From an uncultured Clostridia bacterium (GTDB taxonomy: Bacteria > Bacillota > Clostridia > Oscillospirales > Acutalibacteraceae), in assembly GCA_947572385.1 (NCBI GenBank), contig CANPBX010000015.1, forward strand, positions 1-53,806: a stretch of 53,806 nt of DNA, written 5' to 3'. Positions 16,581 through 24,125 of this stretch are shown piece after piece. Both the position numbers and the translations under genes were made by a program. The notes under the pieces were generated by a model. It searched no databases and was not told where the DNA came from. It was given only the letters and a program-made list of their open reading frames with translations. Numbering within the stretch: the first letter of the stretch is position 1; the number at the start of each line of letters is the position of its first letter.

Positions 16581-17413
16581 TTGCGGATGTACGCCAGGCC
16601 GCAGGCTCCGGGGCCGGTGTGTGTGCCCACTATGCTGCCGATGTCCAGCTTCAGTATCTCCCTCTTCTTGAGTTCAGCGCTCATGAAGTCCATAAAGTCG
16701 TCCCGGGTATCCGGCACGGCGGCATGGCCTATGGTGACTGCAAAATCACCGGAGATCGGCTCCTTTGCCACCATGTTCTGAATAAACTTAAAGGCGGCCT
16801 TCTTGCCCCTGGCCTTGCCAACGACCTCGACCAGGCCGTTCTCCAGGGTTATGATCGGGCAGATACCAAGTATGCTTGCCACAAGGGCGCTGGTGGCGGA
16901 GAGCCGACCGCCCATCTTCAGGTACTTCAGGTCGTCTATCAGCGCCCAGAGCCGCACCCTGGGCACCAGCTTCTCCACCTCTGAGGCTATCTCTGCGGCG
17001 GAGAGGCCGCGGTCCCGCATTTTTACAGCCTCCTCGACCAGCAGCCCGAGGGCGAAGGTCACATTGAGGGTGTCAGGAAGATAGACCTTGTCCGCGTTGA
17101 CCATGTTCTTGGCAATGCGGGCGGACTGGAGGGTGCCGCTCATCATGGAGGATATGAACAGGCAGACCACCTCTTCGCCGCTCTCCTTATAACCTGTGAA
17201 CTTCTCCTCAAAGAAAGCGGGCGTTATCTGGGCGGTCTTAGGCAGCTCGGAGGCCGCCGCAAGCTTCTCATAGAACTCCTCGTTGCTGATGTCCTCATGA
17301 GCCCTAAAGCTCTCGCCGCCAAAATTCACCGTGATGGGCAACATTTCTACGCCCAGCTCCTCACAGCGGGCAGGGGACAGGTCGCAGGAGCTGTCGGTAA
17401 GTATTTTCACCAT
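16577..17413 (-). CDS. DegV family fatty-acid-binding protein
   Basis: 278 residues. It begins KILTDSSCDLSPARCEEL and contains FISSMMSGTLQSARIAK and LKYLKMGGRLSATSAL, all DegV signatures. DegV (FakB-like) proteins bind a fatty acid and present it to a FakA kinase, feeding exogenous or recycled fatty acids into phospholipid. No fakA is adjacent. AAAGGAAT precedes the ATG by 7 bases. First gene of a two-gene operon with the DUF2752 protein. Confidence 0.94.
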   Translation of the reverse strand: MVKILTDSSCDLSPARCEELGVEMLPITVNFGGESFRAHEDISNEEFYEKLAAASELPKTAQITPAFFEEKFTGYKESGEEVVCLFISSMMSGTLQSARIAKNMVNADKVYLPDTLNVTFALGLLVEEAVKMRDRGLSAAEIASEVEKLVPRVRLWALIDDLKYLKMGGRLSATSALVASILGICPIITLENGLVEVVGKARGKKAAFKFIQNMVAKEPISGDFAVTIGHAAVPDTRDDFMDFMSAELKKREILKLDIGSIVGTHTGPGACGLAYIRK

Positions 17414-17458
17414 ATCTAAGCATTCCTTTCACTGGGTCGTTTCTTTGCAAACACTATA

Positions 17459-17495
17459 ATTATACACGAGATCTAGGCACGGGTCAACCGGTTGA
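17459..17495 (-). promoter_or_regulatory. degV promoter with overlapping palindrome
   Basis: Minus strand TTGACC (17487-17482), 17-base spacer, TATAAT (17464-17459). A perfect 12-base palindrome TCAACCGGTTGA (17484-17495) overlaps the -35, a typical repressor site position. Confidence 0.65.
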
Positions 17496-17504
17496 GGGAT
17501 TTTT

Positions 17505-17545
17505 TCTTATAAATAAAGAAGAAACCGAGAGAGCCCGGCTTCTTC
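17505..17545 (-). terminator. Terminator closing the orphan transcription unit
   Basis: Minus-strand hairpin GAAGAAGCCG with CGGTTTCTTC, then a T-rich tail (TTTATTT). It lies upstream of degV and ends whatever is transcribed from the promoter at 17898. Confidence 0.7.
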
Positions 17546-17862
17546 ATGGATCAGCTTACCAGCAGACCTTGCGGGTGCGCCCATTGAGCTTTCCGTTTTC
17601 AAGAGGCCCTGAGAATATTCGCTTTGCTTTTTTAGGGTCACACATTTTCGGTCTTATGGCAGATCGAGCAGTCTTGGCCCAGTAGGCCTTGTCCGCGGGC
17701 GGAGCAGGGGGCCGGCTTTGGGGCGGCTTCAGGGCTATCTGTAACGGCCGCTGACTCGGAGGGATCCGGGAGGTACTAGCCGCCGGTAATGTTTTGGGAG
17801 TCGCCGTACTTATCGTTTTTGCAGGCGTACCCTGATCCTTCTATTATCTTGGCAGATATTGC
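17546..17862 (-). other. Isolated transcription unit of unknown product (small RNA or frameshifted small gene)
   Basis: Bounded by a strong promoter and a terminator. The minus strand holds a frame open from 17840 to a TAA at 17556, 94 codons, proline- and lysine-rich, ending KRIFSGPLENGKLNGRTRKV-CW, but with no ATG, GTG or TTG until residue 66. A second frame begins further up with a hydrophobic MALLTFIIGCDIIILAISAK and stops at 17776. A single-base slip in the AAAAA run near 17816 would join them into one small membrane protein. Alternatively the unit is a non-coding RNA of about 350 bases. I recognise neither. Confidence 0.4.
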
Positions 17863-17869
17863 TAAAATT

Positions 17870-17898
17870 ATTATATCGCAACCAATGATAAAAGTCAA
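17870..17898 (-). promoter_or_regulatory. Sigma-A promoter of the orphan unit
   Basis: TTGACT (17898-17893), 17-base spacer, TATAAT (17875-17870) on the minus strand, an almost perfect consensus. Caveat: the same bases would be coding if the hydrophobic frame above were translated. Confidence 0.6.
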
Positions 17899-17930
17899 TA
17901 GCGCCATTTGCCGTCTGGAAATAAAAAATG

Positions 17931-17971
17931 AAGCCGGGGAGGGGGAGGAGAAAGTTTGCCCCGGCTTCATA
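17931..17971 (-). terminator. Hairpin upstream of the orphan unit
   Basis: GAAGCCGGGG pairs with CCCCGGCTTC around a long loop; the minus strand continues CATTTTTTATTT. It would insulate the orphan unit from upstream transcription. Confidence 0.55.
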
Positions 17972-18001
17972 TCTTGTAAGCTATTTTCTACGGTCCCATT
18001 A

Positions 18002-18048
18002 TACAACGATTTGCTTTACATGTCAATATAACAATTTGTTTTGTCTAT
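18002..18048. promoter_or_regulatory. Direct repeats upstream of the small Xre regulator
   Basis: Two related stretches, ACAACGATTTGCTTT and TAACAATTTGTTTT, about 26 bases apart, lie in the AT-rich region before the xre start. They are plausible binding sites for that regulator. Confidence 0.35.
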
Positions 18049-18083
18049 ACTTTTTGTGTACCTAATTTTGAGAGGGCGCATGA

Positions 18084-18305
18084 GTGTACAAACGAATCCG
18101 GGACCTAAGGGAGGACCACGACCTAAAGCAAGTGGACCTTGCGGAGTATCTGAACTGCTCGCAGGTATGCTATTCAAACTATGAGATAGGCAAGCGGGGC
18201 ATACCGCCCGAGGTGCTCATAAAACTCAGTGAGTTTTACAACACCAGCGTGGACTACCTATTGGGGCTGACTGACGAAACAAGGCCCTACCCGCGCAAAA
18301 AGTAA
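18084..18305 (+). CDS. Small Xre-family helix-turn-helix regulator
   Basis: 73 residues, essentially a single Cro/CI-type HTH: RIRDLREDHDLKQVDLAEYL, then YSNYEIGKRGIPPEVLIKL and the typical ending DYLLGLTDE. GTG start with GAGAGGG 7 bases upstream; an ATG 4 bases earlier is out of frame. It stands alone with its own terminator. Such short regulators are frequent in Clostridia, and the target is not evident. Confidence 0.88.
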   Translation: MYKRIRDLREDHDLKQVDLAEYLNCSQVCYSNYEIGKRGIPPEVLIKLSEFYNTSVDYLLGLTDETRPYPRKK

Positions 18306-18340
18306 AATGGCAGCGCCCAGAAGCGCTGCCATTTTATATT
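18303..18340. terminator. Bidirectional terminator after xre
   Basis: Stem TAAAATGGCAGCGC with perfect complement and a six-base loop, between two convergent genes. Confidence 0.85.
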
Positions 18341-18355
18341 GCAATCAAGCGGGGT

Positions 18356-19021
18356 TTATTCCTCAGTACCGCCCTCGACCTTGCCGGCCTTGGCAAAATA
18401 GTCCTCAAACATCTTGTCAACGGCGCTGATGGTGTCTCCAGCAATTCCGGGCAAATCGCCGCCCCATGCCTTGCCTGCGGCCTCATAGCCCTTCTTCACG
18501 GCCTCCTGCATCTCGTGCATCTTCTCAACATCGTCCCCGGCAAGGGCCTGGGCCATGGTGAAAATACGCTCGGAGGTCTGCTTTACACCCCAATAGCCGT
18601 TCTCGGAGATGGCCTCCTGGGCGGCGGCCTTGGTCTCCGCATCCACCTGCAGGTTGCCAGAGGCGAACATGCGCCAGAAGCTGTCGTCCTCGGCGGACTT
18701 GGCGGTCATGCCCTGCTTCTGGAAGGTCTGGGTCATCATGTTGACGAAGCGGGTCATCTGATACTCCTGGTCGGCCTTCAGGCTCTTGACCAGGGCGGCG
18801 CGCTCCTCGTCGCTCATCTTGTTTACGCTCTTTGCGTCCTGGCTCAGCTCAAGGCTGTCGGTCTTCTGCTCGGTGCTGCCCTCAGCCGCGCCGGACTCCG
18901 CGGCCTTCTTTTCGCCTTCGGCGACATCGGAAGCTTTCGCGCTCTTGCCGGACTCCGCGGCCTTGGTGTAGCTGGCTACGCCCTGGTAGCGGCCTACACT
19001 GGGATCAAATTCTAATGCCAT
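18356..19021 (-). CDS. Conserved protein of unknown function
   Basis: 221 residues from ATG 19021 (AAGGAGG 8 bases upstream). No signal peptide or membrane segment. Residues 15-75 are a low-complexity, Ala/Lys/Glu/Ser-rich linker; the C-terminal two thirds are helical, with EAISENGYWGVKQTSERIF and YEAAGKAWGGDLPGI. This pattern reminds me of uncharacterised proteins common in flagellated Clostridia, but no flagellar gene is in view, so I do not assign a function. Single gene, convergent with xre. Confidence 0.75.
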   Translation of the reverse strand: MALEFDPSVGRYQGVASYTKAAESGKSAKASDVAEGEKKAAESGAAEGSTEQKTDSLELSQDAKSVNKMSDEERAALVKSLKADQEYQMTRFVNMMTQTFQKQGMTAKSAEDDSFWRMFASGNLQVDAETKAAAQEAISENGYWGVKQTSERIFTMAQALAGDDVEKMHEMQEAVKKGYEAAGKAWGGDLPGIAGDTISAVDKMFEDYFAKAGKVEGGTEE

Positions 19022-19113
19022 GAGATATTCCTCCTTAAAATACAAATGTCTCTATTGACTATATCGGCAGGAATCAGGAAAAAATTACCCCAACGCCCCA
19101 TATTTACGGCGCT

Positions 19114-19668
19114 TTAGCTCTTTTCCCTCACAGGCACATACAGCCAGCAGCCGTCGATGGAGCCGTCCTCCCTGTGGTGGTAGTATTCGACTATAGGCAG
19201 CTCGCTGTCCCCGCAGCTAAAGCCCAGCTTCGGCCCAACGCTCTCGCTGACCCATTGATAGGGGGGCACCCCGCCGGTCCAGGGCTCGCTCTCAAGGGCT
19301 TTGGCGGTGGCCTCGTTTATCTCCAGCTTCAGGTACCGCCCTTCTGGCAGCCAGCGCATATCAAAGCCGTCGGGCTGCCTGTGGCTTTGGACCAGAAACC
19401 CGAAGAAAACCCCGCTGGGCCGCTCCGATGTGAGATAGTTGAAGCTCATGCACACATCCCACCCCGGCTCGGGGTCAACAGGGGACAGCTCCGCATCGCC
19501 TAGGGCCACAAATTCCTCCATGAGCTTTTCGATGTCGGGCTCGTCTGTATTGTTTTCAGCAATGCGCAGCTTGCCGCACCAGAGGGTCTCCCCCCAATGC
19601 ACCAGCTCTGCAGAGGCACCCTGCCCGAGGGCGTAGGTCTTAAGAACCTTCTCCTGTGAGTGGGTCAT
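19114..19668 (-). CDS. GyrI-like / AraC effector-binding-domain protein
   Basis: 184 residues. The C-terminal half (about 100-180) has PEGRYLKLEINEAT, the YQWVSESVGPKLGF helix and PIVEYYHHREDGS before WLYVPVRE, the order seen in GyrI-like small-molecule-binding domains. There is no DNA-binding domain. Its start overlaps the stop of the GH3 gene by four bases, so it is co-translated with it and may sense or bind a ligand connected with that enzyme (inference). Confidence 0.75.
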   Translation of the reverse strand: MTHSQEKVLKTYALGQGASAELVHWGETLWCGKLRIAENNTDEPDIEKLMEEFVALGDAELSPVDPEPGWDVCMSFNYLTSERPSGVFFGFLVQSHRQPDGFDMRWLPEGRYLKLEINEATAKALESEPWTGGVPPYQWVSESVGPKLGFSCGDSELPIVEYYHHREDGSIDGCWLYVPVREKS

Positions 19669-21878
19669 CTGTGATACCTCCCGGTGCGCTCGTCCTTTAT
19701 GACCCCGCCCCAGTTCATGCCGAAGCCAAAGTCATAGGCATTGCCCTCAGAGTCTGTATATGCCTCCATGTCCAGGGGCACGTCCTCACAGTGGGCCTCC
19801 ACAGTCTCCATGTCCCTGGGCATCTGTACCGGCAGCAAGCCGCCCGGCTCCGCCGCGCCGCTTATAAGCTCCATTATGGCCTGGCCCTGTACTCCGAAAT
19901 CCACCAATATCCCGTCCGCGCTACCCTCGAACTCACCGGGCACGGTGGGCTTGTGCATTCTGAGCACCACGATAACAGGCTTGCCGCCCATAGCTTTTTT
20001 AGTGTCCAGCACAAGATCCAGGTCGCTCTCGTTGGCGGCACAGCCAACCTTGTCCTTATAGCTGCGGTTGGTAAAGTCCTCCCTGGGGTCGCCGCCGCCG
20101 ATGCTCACCTCTCTGGCAGTTTCAGCCTTATAGGGCCTGTACTGTAGGGTGATGGGCAGATAGCCGTTGCCCCCGGCCTTGCGGTCGGCCTTGGAGTAGC
20201 CGCCGTCGCTGAGAGGGCTCTCAATAAACACTATGGCAAAGTCGGCCTCCTGGGGCGAGCCCACCCTGTCGTAATACTTTTCAACAAGCTCAGTGCTTAC
20301 AGGGTCGATGTCCTGGGCGGGCATGTCCCAGCGGAAGAAGGATTTCATGGGCCCGATATGCCGCATGGGGATATACACCTTCCGGCGCTCCCTCTGGGGC
20401 AGCGCGCCCGTGTTCTTTATCATTACAACGGACTTGAGCTGGGCCTCGTACCCTGCCCGGCAGAATTCCTCACACCCGGCGACCCTTACGCTCTCCTCAG
20501 GGTCAAGGTATGGGTTCTCAAAGAGCCCGCAGCGGAATATATTTTTCAGCAGCCGAACAGCCGAGCGCTCCATCCTACGGCGCATAGCCTCCTCGCCGTG
20601 GCGCTCGCAGCCTATCTCGTAGGCCTCAAGTATAGGCGCTATAGCAGAGTTGCCGCCGAACTGGTCCACCCCGTTCTCTATAGCCAGAAGGTGCCGCTGG
20701 GCTTCGGTCAGATCCTCCACGCCGTAGCAGCGGCTGGAGAAGGAGTCTATCTCCGGCTCCGGGTCGGCGGTAATGCCCCAGTCGGTGCATACAATGCCCT
20801 CATAGCCGTACTTCTCACGCAGAAGATCGTTTATCAGGTAGTGGCTGTAGGAGTTGCCCACATTCTTGCCGTCCTTTTCGTCCAGCCCCCAGCTCACCGT
20901 GTAGTAGGGCATGACCGCCGCCGCAGATTTTGTGGGCCCGGGCAGGGCAAAGGCCCCCTCAAGGAAGGGCTTCAGGTGGTCCTTTAGGTCGTTCCCCGGG
21001 TATACGGCATAGCGCCCGAAGGGGTAGTGGGCGTCGCGGCCTCCCTCGCAGGGCGCCCCGCCGGGCCAATGCTTCGCCATAGCACAGACGCTGTCCTTGC
21101 CCCAGCCGTCGGGGGAGCCTTCGGTGGTCTGCAGGCTGTCGCAGTAGGCTTTGCTAAAATCCGTAACTAGCTGAGGGTGGGAGCCGAATGTATCCTCAAG
21201 ACGCATCCAGCGGGGCTCGGTAGCCAGGTCCACCTGGGGGAACAGGGCGGTGGTTATGCCCATGGCCCTGCACTCCTTTGATACCGCGTCCCCAAAGGCG
21301 CGGCAGGTCTCGGGAGAGAAGGTCGCCGCCATGCCTAAGCCCTCGGGCCATTTTGACACGTCCTCGGCCCCGGACTTGTACTCCGCCCCGGCCCCGCTTG
21401 AGCCATGGCGGGGGTCGCTGGAGATATTCACAGGGATACCCCAGGGCAGGCTCTCGGCATAGGCCTGCAGCTCGTTGCTCCACCGCGCGGCGGTCTCGGC
21501 ATTTTCCAGAGCCATAGCCAGGATATGCCGCACATGGTCCCTGTCAACAAAGCTCTTCTGCTGGTCGGTCAGGTCCCAGGGCAGGGCGCCGCTCTCAGGG
21601 AAGGTCTTGCCATCATAGGTGCCGGGGAAGGGGCCTCCCGGCATTGCGGGGACCATCTGGTGGGGGGAGTAGAGCATGAGCCCGGCTATCTCCGGGATGG
21701 ACAGCCGGGAGGCTAGATCCTTCGCACGCTCCTCATCGCTGAGCCGCCAGTCCTCATAGGGCAGCAGCTCGCCGGTGCCGGAAAGGTCCTTGAAATACAG
21801 GCCGTCGGCCTCTATTATTTTTGCCCCGGTGGTGCCGATATCCGGGCCGCCCGGGTTTTTGTAGAGCTTGAAGTCCAT
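19665..21878 (-). CDS. Glycoside hydrolase family 3 beta-glycosidase
   Basis: 737 residues. An N-terminal TIM-barrel domain has the KHWPGG motif (269-274) and the nucleophile Asp366 in GIVCTDWGI; a C-terminal alpha/beta sandwich begins near 480 (KSVVMIKNTGALPQ). There is no signal peptide, so it acts in the cytoplasm on imported beta-glucosides or xylosides; the exact sugar is not evident. AAGGAGG precedes the ATG. First gene of a two-gene operon with the GyrI-like protein. No transporter is adjacent, which is unusual for a sugar-use operon. Confidence 0.9.
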   Translation of the reverse strand: MDFKLYKNPGGPDIGTTGAKIIEADGLYFKDLSGTGELLPYEDWRLSDEERAKDLASRLSIPEIAGLMLYSPHQMVPAMPGGPFPGTYDGKTFPESGALPWDLTDQQKSFVDRDHVRHILAMALENAETAARWSNELQAYAESLPWGIPVNISSDPRHGSSGAGAEYKSGAEDVSKWPEGLGMAATFSPETCRAFGDAVSKECRAMGITTALFPQVDLATEPRWMRLEDTFGSHPQLVTDFSKAYCDSLQTTEGSPDGWGKDSVCAMAKHWPGGAPCEGGRDAHYPFGRYAVYPGNDLKDHLKPFLEGAFALPGPTKSAAAVMPYYTVSWGLDEKDGKNVGNSYSHYLINDLLREKYGYEGIVCTDWGITADPEPEIDSFSSRCYGVEDLTEAQRHLLAIENGVDQFGGNSAIAPILEAYEIGCERHGEEAMRRRMERSAVRLLKNIFRCGLFENPYLDPEESVRVAGCEEFCRAGYEAQLKSVVMIKNTGALPQRERRKVYIPMRHIGPMKSFFRWDMPAQDIDPVSTELVEKYYDRVGSPQEADFAIVFIESPLSDGGYSKADRKAGGNGYLPITLQYRPYKAETAREVSIGGGDPREDFTNRSYKDKVGCAANESDLDLVLDTKKAMGGKPVIVVLRMHKPTVPGEFEGSADGILVDFGVQGQAIMELISGAAEPGGLLPVQMPRDMETVEAHCEDVPLDMEAYTDSEGNAYDFGFGMNWGGVIKDERTGRYHR

Positions 21879-22047
21879 AAGCTTGACCTCCTTGGGTATT
21901 TTCTCACAAATATATTATATAGTCACTTCCCGGCAATGTCAACACAAAATGGATTTCCATGGCTGAACTTTAAGGCGCTTTGCCGGGGTTGCGCCGGGCG
22001 GTCGTATGATGTATAATGATAAAAATGATCTGAAGGAGGCGGATAAA

Positions 22048-23292
22048 ATGGACCGGGAAAAACTTTCCGAGGCAGGCAGGTACATCCTTGCAGCCCTGAG
22101 ATGGGCGGCGGTATCATTGCTGACAGGGACCGTCTGCGGGCTGCTGGGTACGGCCTTCCACTGGGCGATAGACTGGGTGACGGAATACCGCTCCGGGCAT
22201 ATGCTGATGATCTGGCTGCTCCCAATAGCCGGGGCTGTGACCCTGCTGCTCTACAGGCTCTGCCGTGTCAGCTTCAACACGGGCACCGACCTGATAATCA
22301 CATCAGTCACGACAAACGAGCATATCCCGGCTTTGCTCGCCCCGCTGATAACCGCTGGGACCCTTTTGTCCCACCTTTTCGGCGCGTCCGTAGGCAGGGA
22401 GGGGGCGGCACTGCAGCTTGGGGGCTCCATAGGGCATAATATGGGCGAGCTCCTGGGATTTGACGAGGACGACGTCAGAGTGTTGTCCATGTGCGGCATG
22501 GCGGCGTGCTTCTCGGCGATGTTCGGCACGCCGGTCAGCGCGGCGGTGTTCGTGCTGGAGGTGATATGCGTGGGCACCTTCCAGTACGCGGCGCTTTTGC
22601 CCTGCGTAATATCCTCCTGTACAGCGGGATGGATATCCTGTGCCCTGGGTGCAAAGCCTATGGGGTATGCCATCCCGGAGATACCCGCCATGGACATTGG
22701 CACAGTGCTGAGCACGACAGTCCTGGCGGTACTTGTGGCGGCGCTGGGTATCGTGCTCTGCATAGCTCTGCACAAGGCCGCTGAGGTATGGGCAAAGCTG
22801 GTGGGCAGCCCATACCTGCGCATTGTACTGGGCGGCCTCATAATGGCGGCGCTTGTCTCGATATTCAAACTCACCGACTACGCCGGAGCGGGAGCGCATA
22901 TGATAGAGCGGGCCATAGGCGGCGAGACAGAGCCCTGGGCCTTCGCCCTGAAGCTGGTCCTGACAGCCCTCTGTGTTGGCGCGGGCTTCAGAGGGGGGGA
23001 GATAGTCCCTACCCTCTTTATCGGAGCCACCTTCGGCTGCACCGTCGGCCCCTTGCTGGGCCTTGGACCGGGGTTTGCCGCGGCCATCGCCATGACAGCA
23101 CTTTTCTGCTCCGTAGTGAACTGTCCTATCGCCACGATATTCCTTGCCGCCGAGATGTTTGGCACCACGGACCTGATGCTCTTTGCCCTGGCGATTGCGG
23201 TGGCATTTGTGATGTCGGGGTATTTTGGGCTTTATAACAGCCAGAGGTTTCAGTTTTCTAAGGTGAAGCGGCGGGCGTATGAAGGAAAATAA
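22048..23292 (+). CDS. CLC-type anion channel or anion/proton antiporter
   Basis: 414 residues, about ten to twelve membrane segments. The gating-glutamate motif reads GREGA (116-120) and the second filter motif is GAGFRGGEIVPTLFIGA (about 313). The first filter motif, GSGIP in chloride CLCs, is replaced by NTGTDLI (77-83), so the central serine is missing. That loss is known from fluoride-type CLCs; here it suggests a non-chloride or altered selectivity (inference). ATG 22048 chosen for AAGGAGG 8 bases upstream; an earlier ATG at 22006 lacks a site. No fluoride riboswitch was seen. Confidence 0.9.
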   Translation: MDREKLSEAGRYILAALRWAAVSLLTGTVCGLLGTAFHWAIDWVTEYRSGHMLMIWLLPIAGAVTLLLYRLCRVSFNTGTDLIITSVTTNEHIPALLAPLITAGTLLSHLFGASVGREGAALQLGGSIGHNMGELLGFDEDDVRVLSMCGMAACFSAMFGTPVSAAVFVLEVICVGTFQYAALLPCVISSCTAGWISCALGAKPMGYAIPEIPAMDIGTVLSTTVLAVLVAALGIVLCIALHKAAEVWAKLVGSPYLRIVLGGLIMAALVSIFKLTDYAGAGAHMIERAIGGETEPWAFALKLVLTALCVGAGFRGGEIVPTLFIGATFGCTVGPLLGLGPGFAAAIAMTALFCSVVNCPIATIFLAAEMFGTTDLMLFALAIAVAFVMSGYFGLYNSQRFQFSKVKRRAYEGK

Positions 23293-23296
23293 GTGT

Positions 23297-23331
23297 AAAA
23301 AGTCCCTTGCCGCTTGGCAAGGGACTTTTTC
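23297..23331. terminator. Bidirectional terminator, CLC / lipoprotein
   Basis: Perfect 15-base stem AAAAAGTCCCTTGCC and complement with a short loop, between convergent genes. Confidence 0.88.
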
Positions 23332-23349
23332 ACATTCGTTATCTGCCTT

Positions 23350-23748
23350 TTATTCTATCTTTTTGAGCTCGTCTATTTGCTTTTCGTCAGTGATTTCCTC
23401 CACGGCAACATAGCTCATAAAATCCGATTCAAGTTCGACGCCGTATTCTTTGGCACACGTGAGAACATTTATTTCCACGTCTGATAGAAAGGAGTCACTG
23501 GTTTTATCTGCTATTGTCCCAAAGATAAAATCAAACTGATTTACGTTGTCATCATACGTCACAGTATAATAAACTGCGTCTCTGGCAAATGTACAGTTAT
23601 CAACATCAGCACTTTTTTCATCATGAGTTTCGGATGAAGATGGCTTTTTGTCATTTGCCTGTTGAGAACCGCAGGCCGCAAATCCGTGAACGAGCGTTAA
23701 GATTAGAAGGAACAGAAAGAGTTTTCTGACAAGTTTATATTTTTTCAT
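23350..23748 (-). CDS. Putative lipoprotein, function unknown
   Basis: 132 residues. Signal peptide with KKYKLVRK, a hydrophobic core LFLFLLILTLVHG and lipobox-like FAAC (Cys26), followed by a polar, low-complexity linker and a small acidic domain. Expected to be lipid-anchored outside the membrane. Codon use is more AT-rich than its neighbours, hinting at a separate origin. It follows the DUF3784 gene by 3 bases and is co-transcribed with it. Confidence 0.75.
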   Translation of the reverse strand: MKKYKLVRKLFLFLLILTLVHGFAACGSQQANDKKPSSSETHDEKSADVDNCTFARDAVYYTVTYDDNVNQFDFIFGTIADKTSDSFLSDVEINVLTCAKEYGVELESDFMSYVAVEEITDEKQIDELKKIE

Positions 23749-23751
23749 ATC

Positions 23752-24087
23752 TTATTTCCTAAACCGCTTCCCCGTATTACACCAGATTGCCGCAAACACG
23801 CCAAGCCCTACAACGAGTACGGTGTACAGTACCGTCAGCCAAAGGAATTTGAAAATGCACATAACCGACATGAGAATGATCGTCAGCAGTCCGATCACAA
23901 GCAGTATCTTCCCTGTGAACCTGGCAAGGGCCGGGCCGTCCCAGTGCTCCTGCTCTTCCTTGGACATAGTGTTGTACCCGGCGATAAGCCAGGAGCCACG
24001 GCCCATGAGCAACGGCACTGACAGCCCTATAAGACTAAGGCCTGCGACGATTACTATTACCAGGCCGATCATATCGGACGTGTCCAT
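23752..24087 (-). CDS. DUF3784 membrane protein
   Basis: 111 residues with three hydrophobic segments (about 5-26, 57-75, 80-100). GRGSWLIAGYNTMSKEEQEHWD between the first two (read in parts) is the DUF3784 signature, a small Firmicutes membrane family of unknown role. AAAGGAGG precedes the ATG by 7 bases. Upstream gene of the pair with the lipoprotein. Confidence 0.85.
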   Translation of the reverse strand: MDTSDMIGLVIVIVAGLSLIGLSVPLLMGRGSWLIAGYNTMSKEEQEHWDGPALARFTGKILLVIGLLTIILMSVMCIFKFLWLTVLYTVLVVGLGVFAAIWCNTGKRFRK

Positions 24088-24125
24088 ATGCAGCCTCCTT
24101 TCAGAACAGGGTAAGTGATGATGGT

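Noticed and set aside
17505-17862. tmRNA, RNase P RNA, 6S RNA or SRP RNA at the orphan unit
   Set aside because: None of the conserved blocks of these RNAs (tmRNA tag and tRNA-like ends, RNase P cores, SRP GGAAGGAAGCA-type loop) could be found.
21930-22047. Fluoride riboswitch before the CLC gene
   Set aside because: The GGNGATGG-type start and the CTGATG pseudoknot element are not present in the leader.
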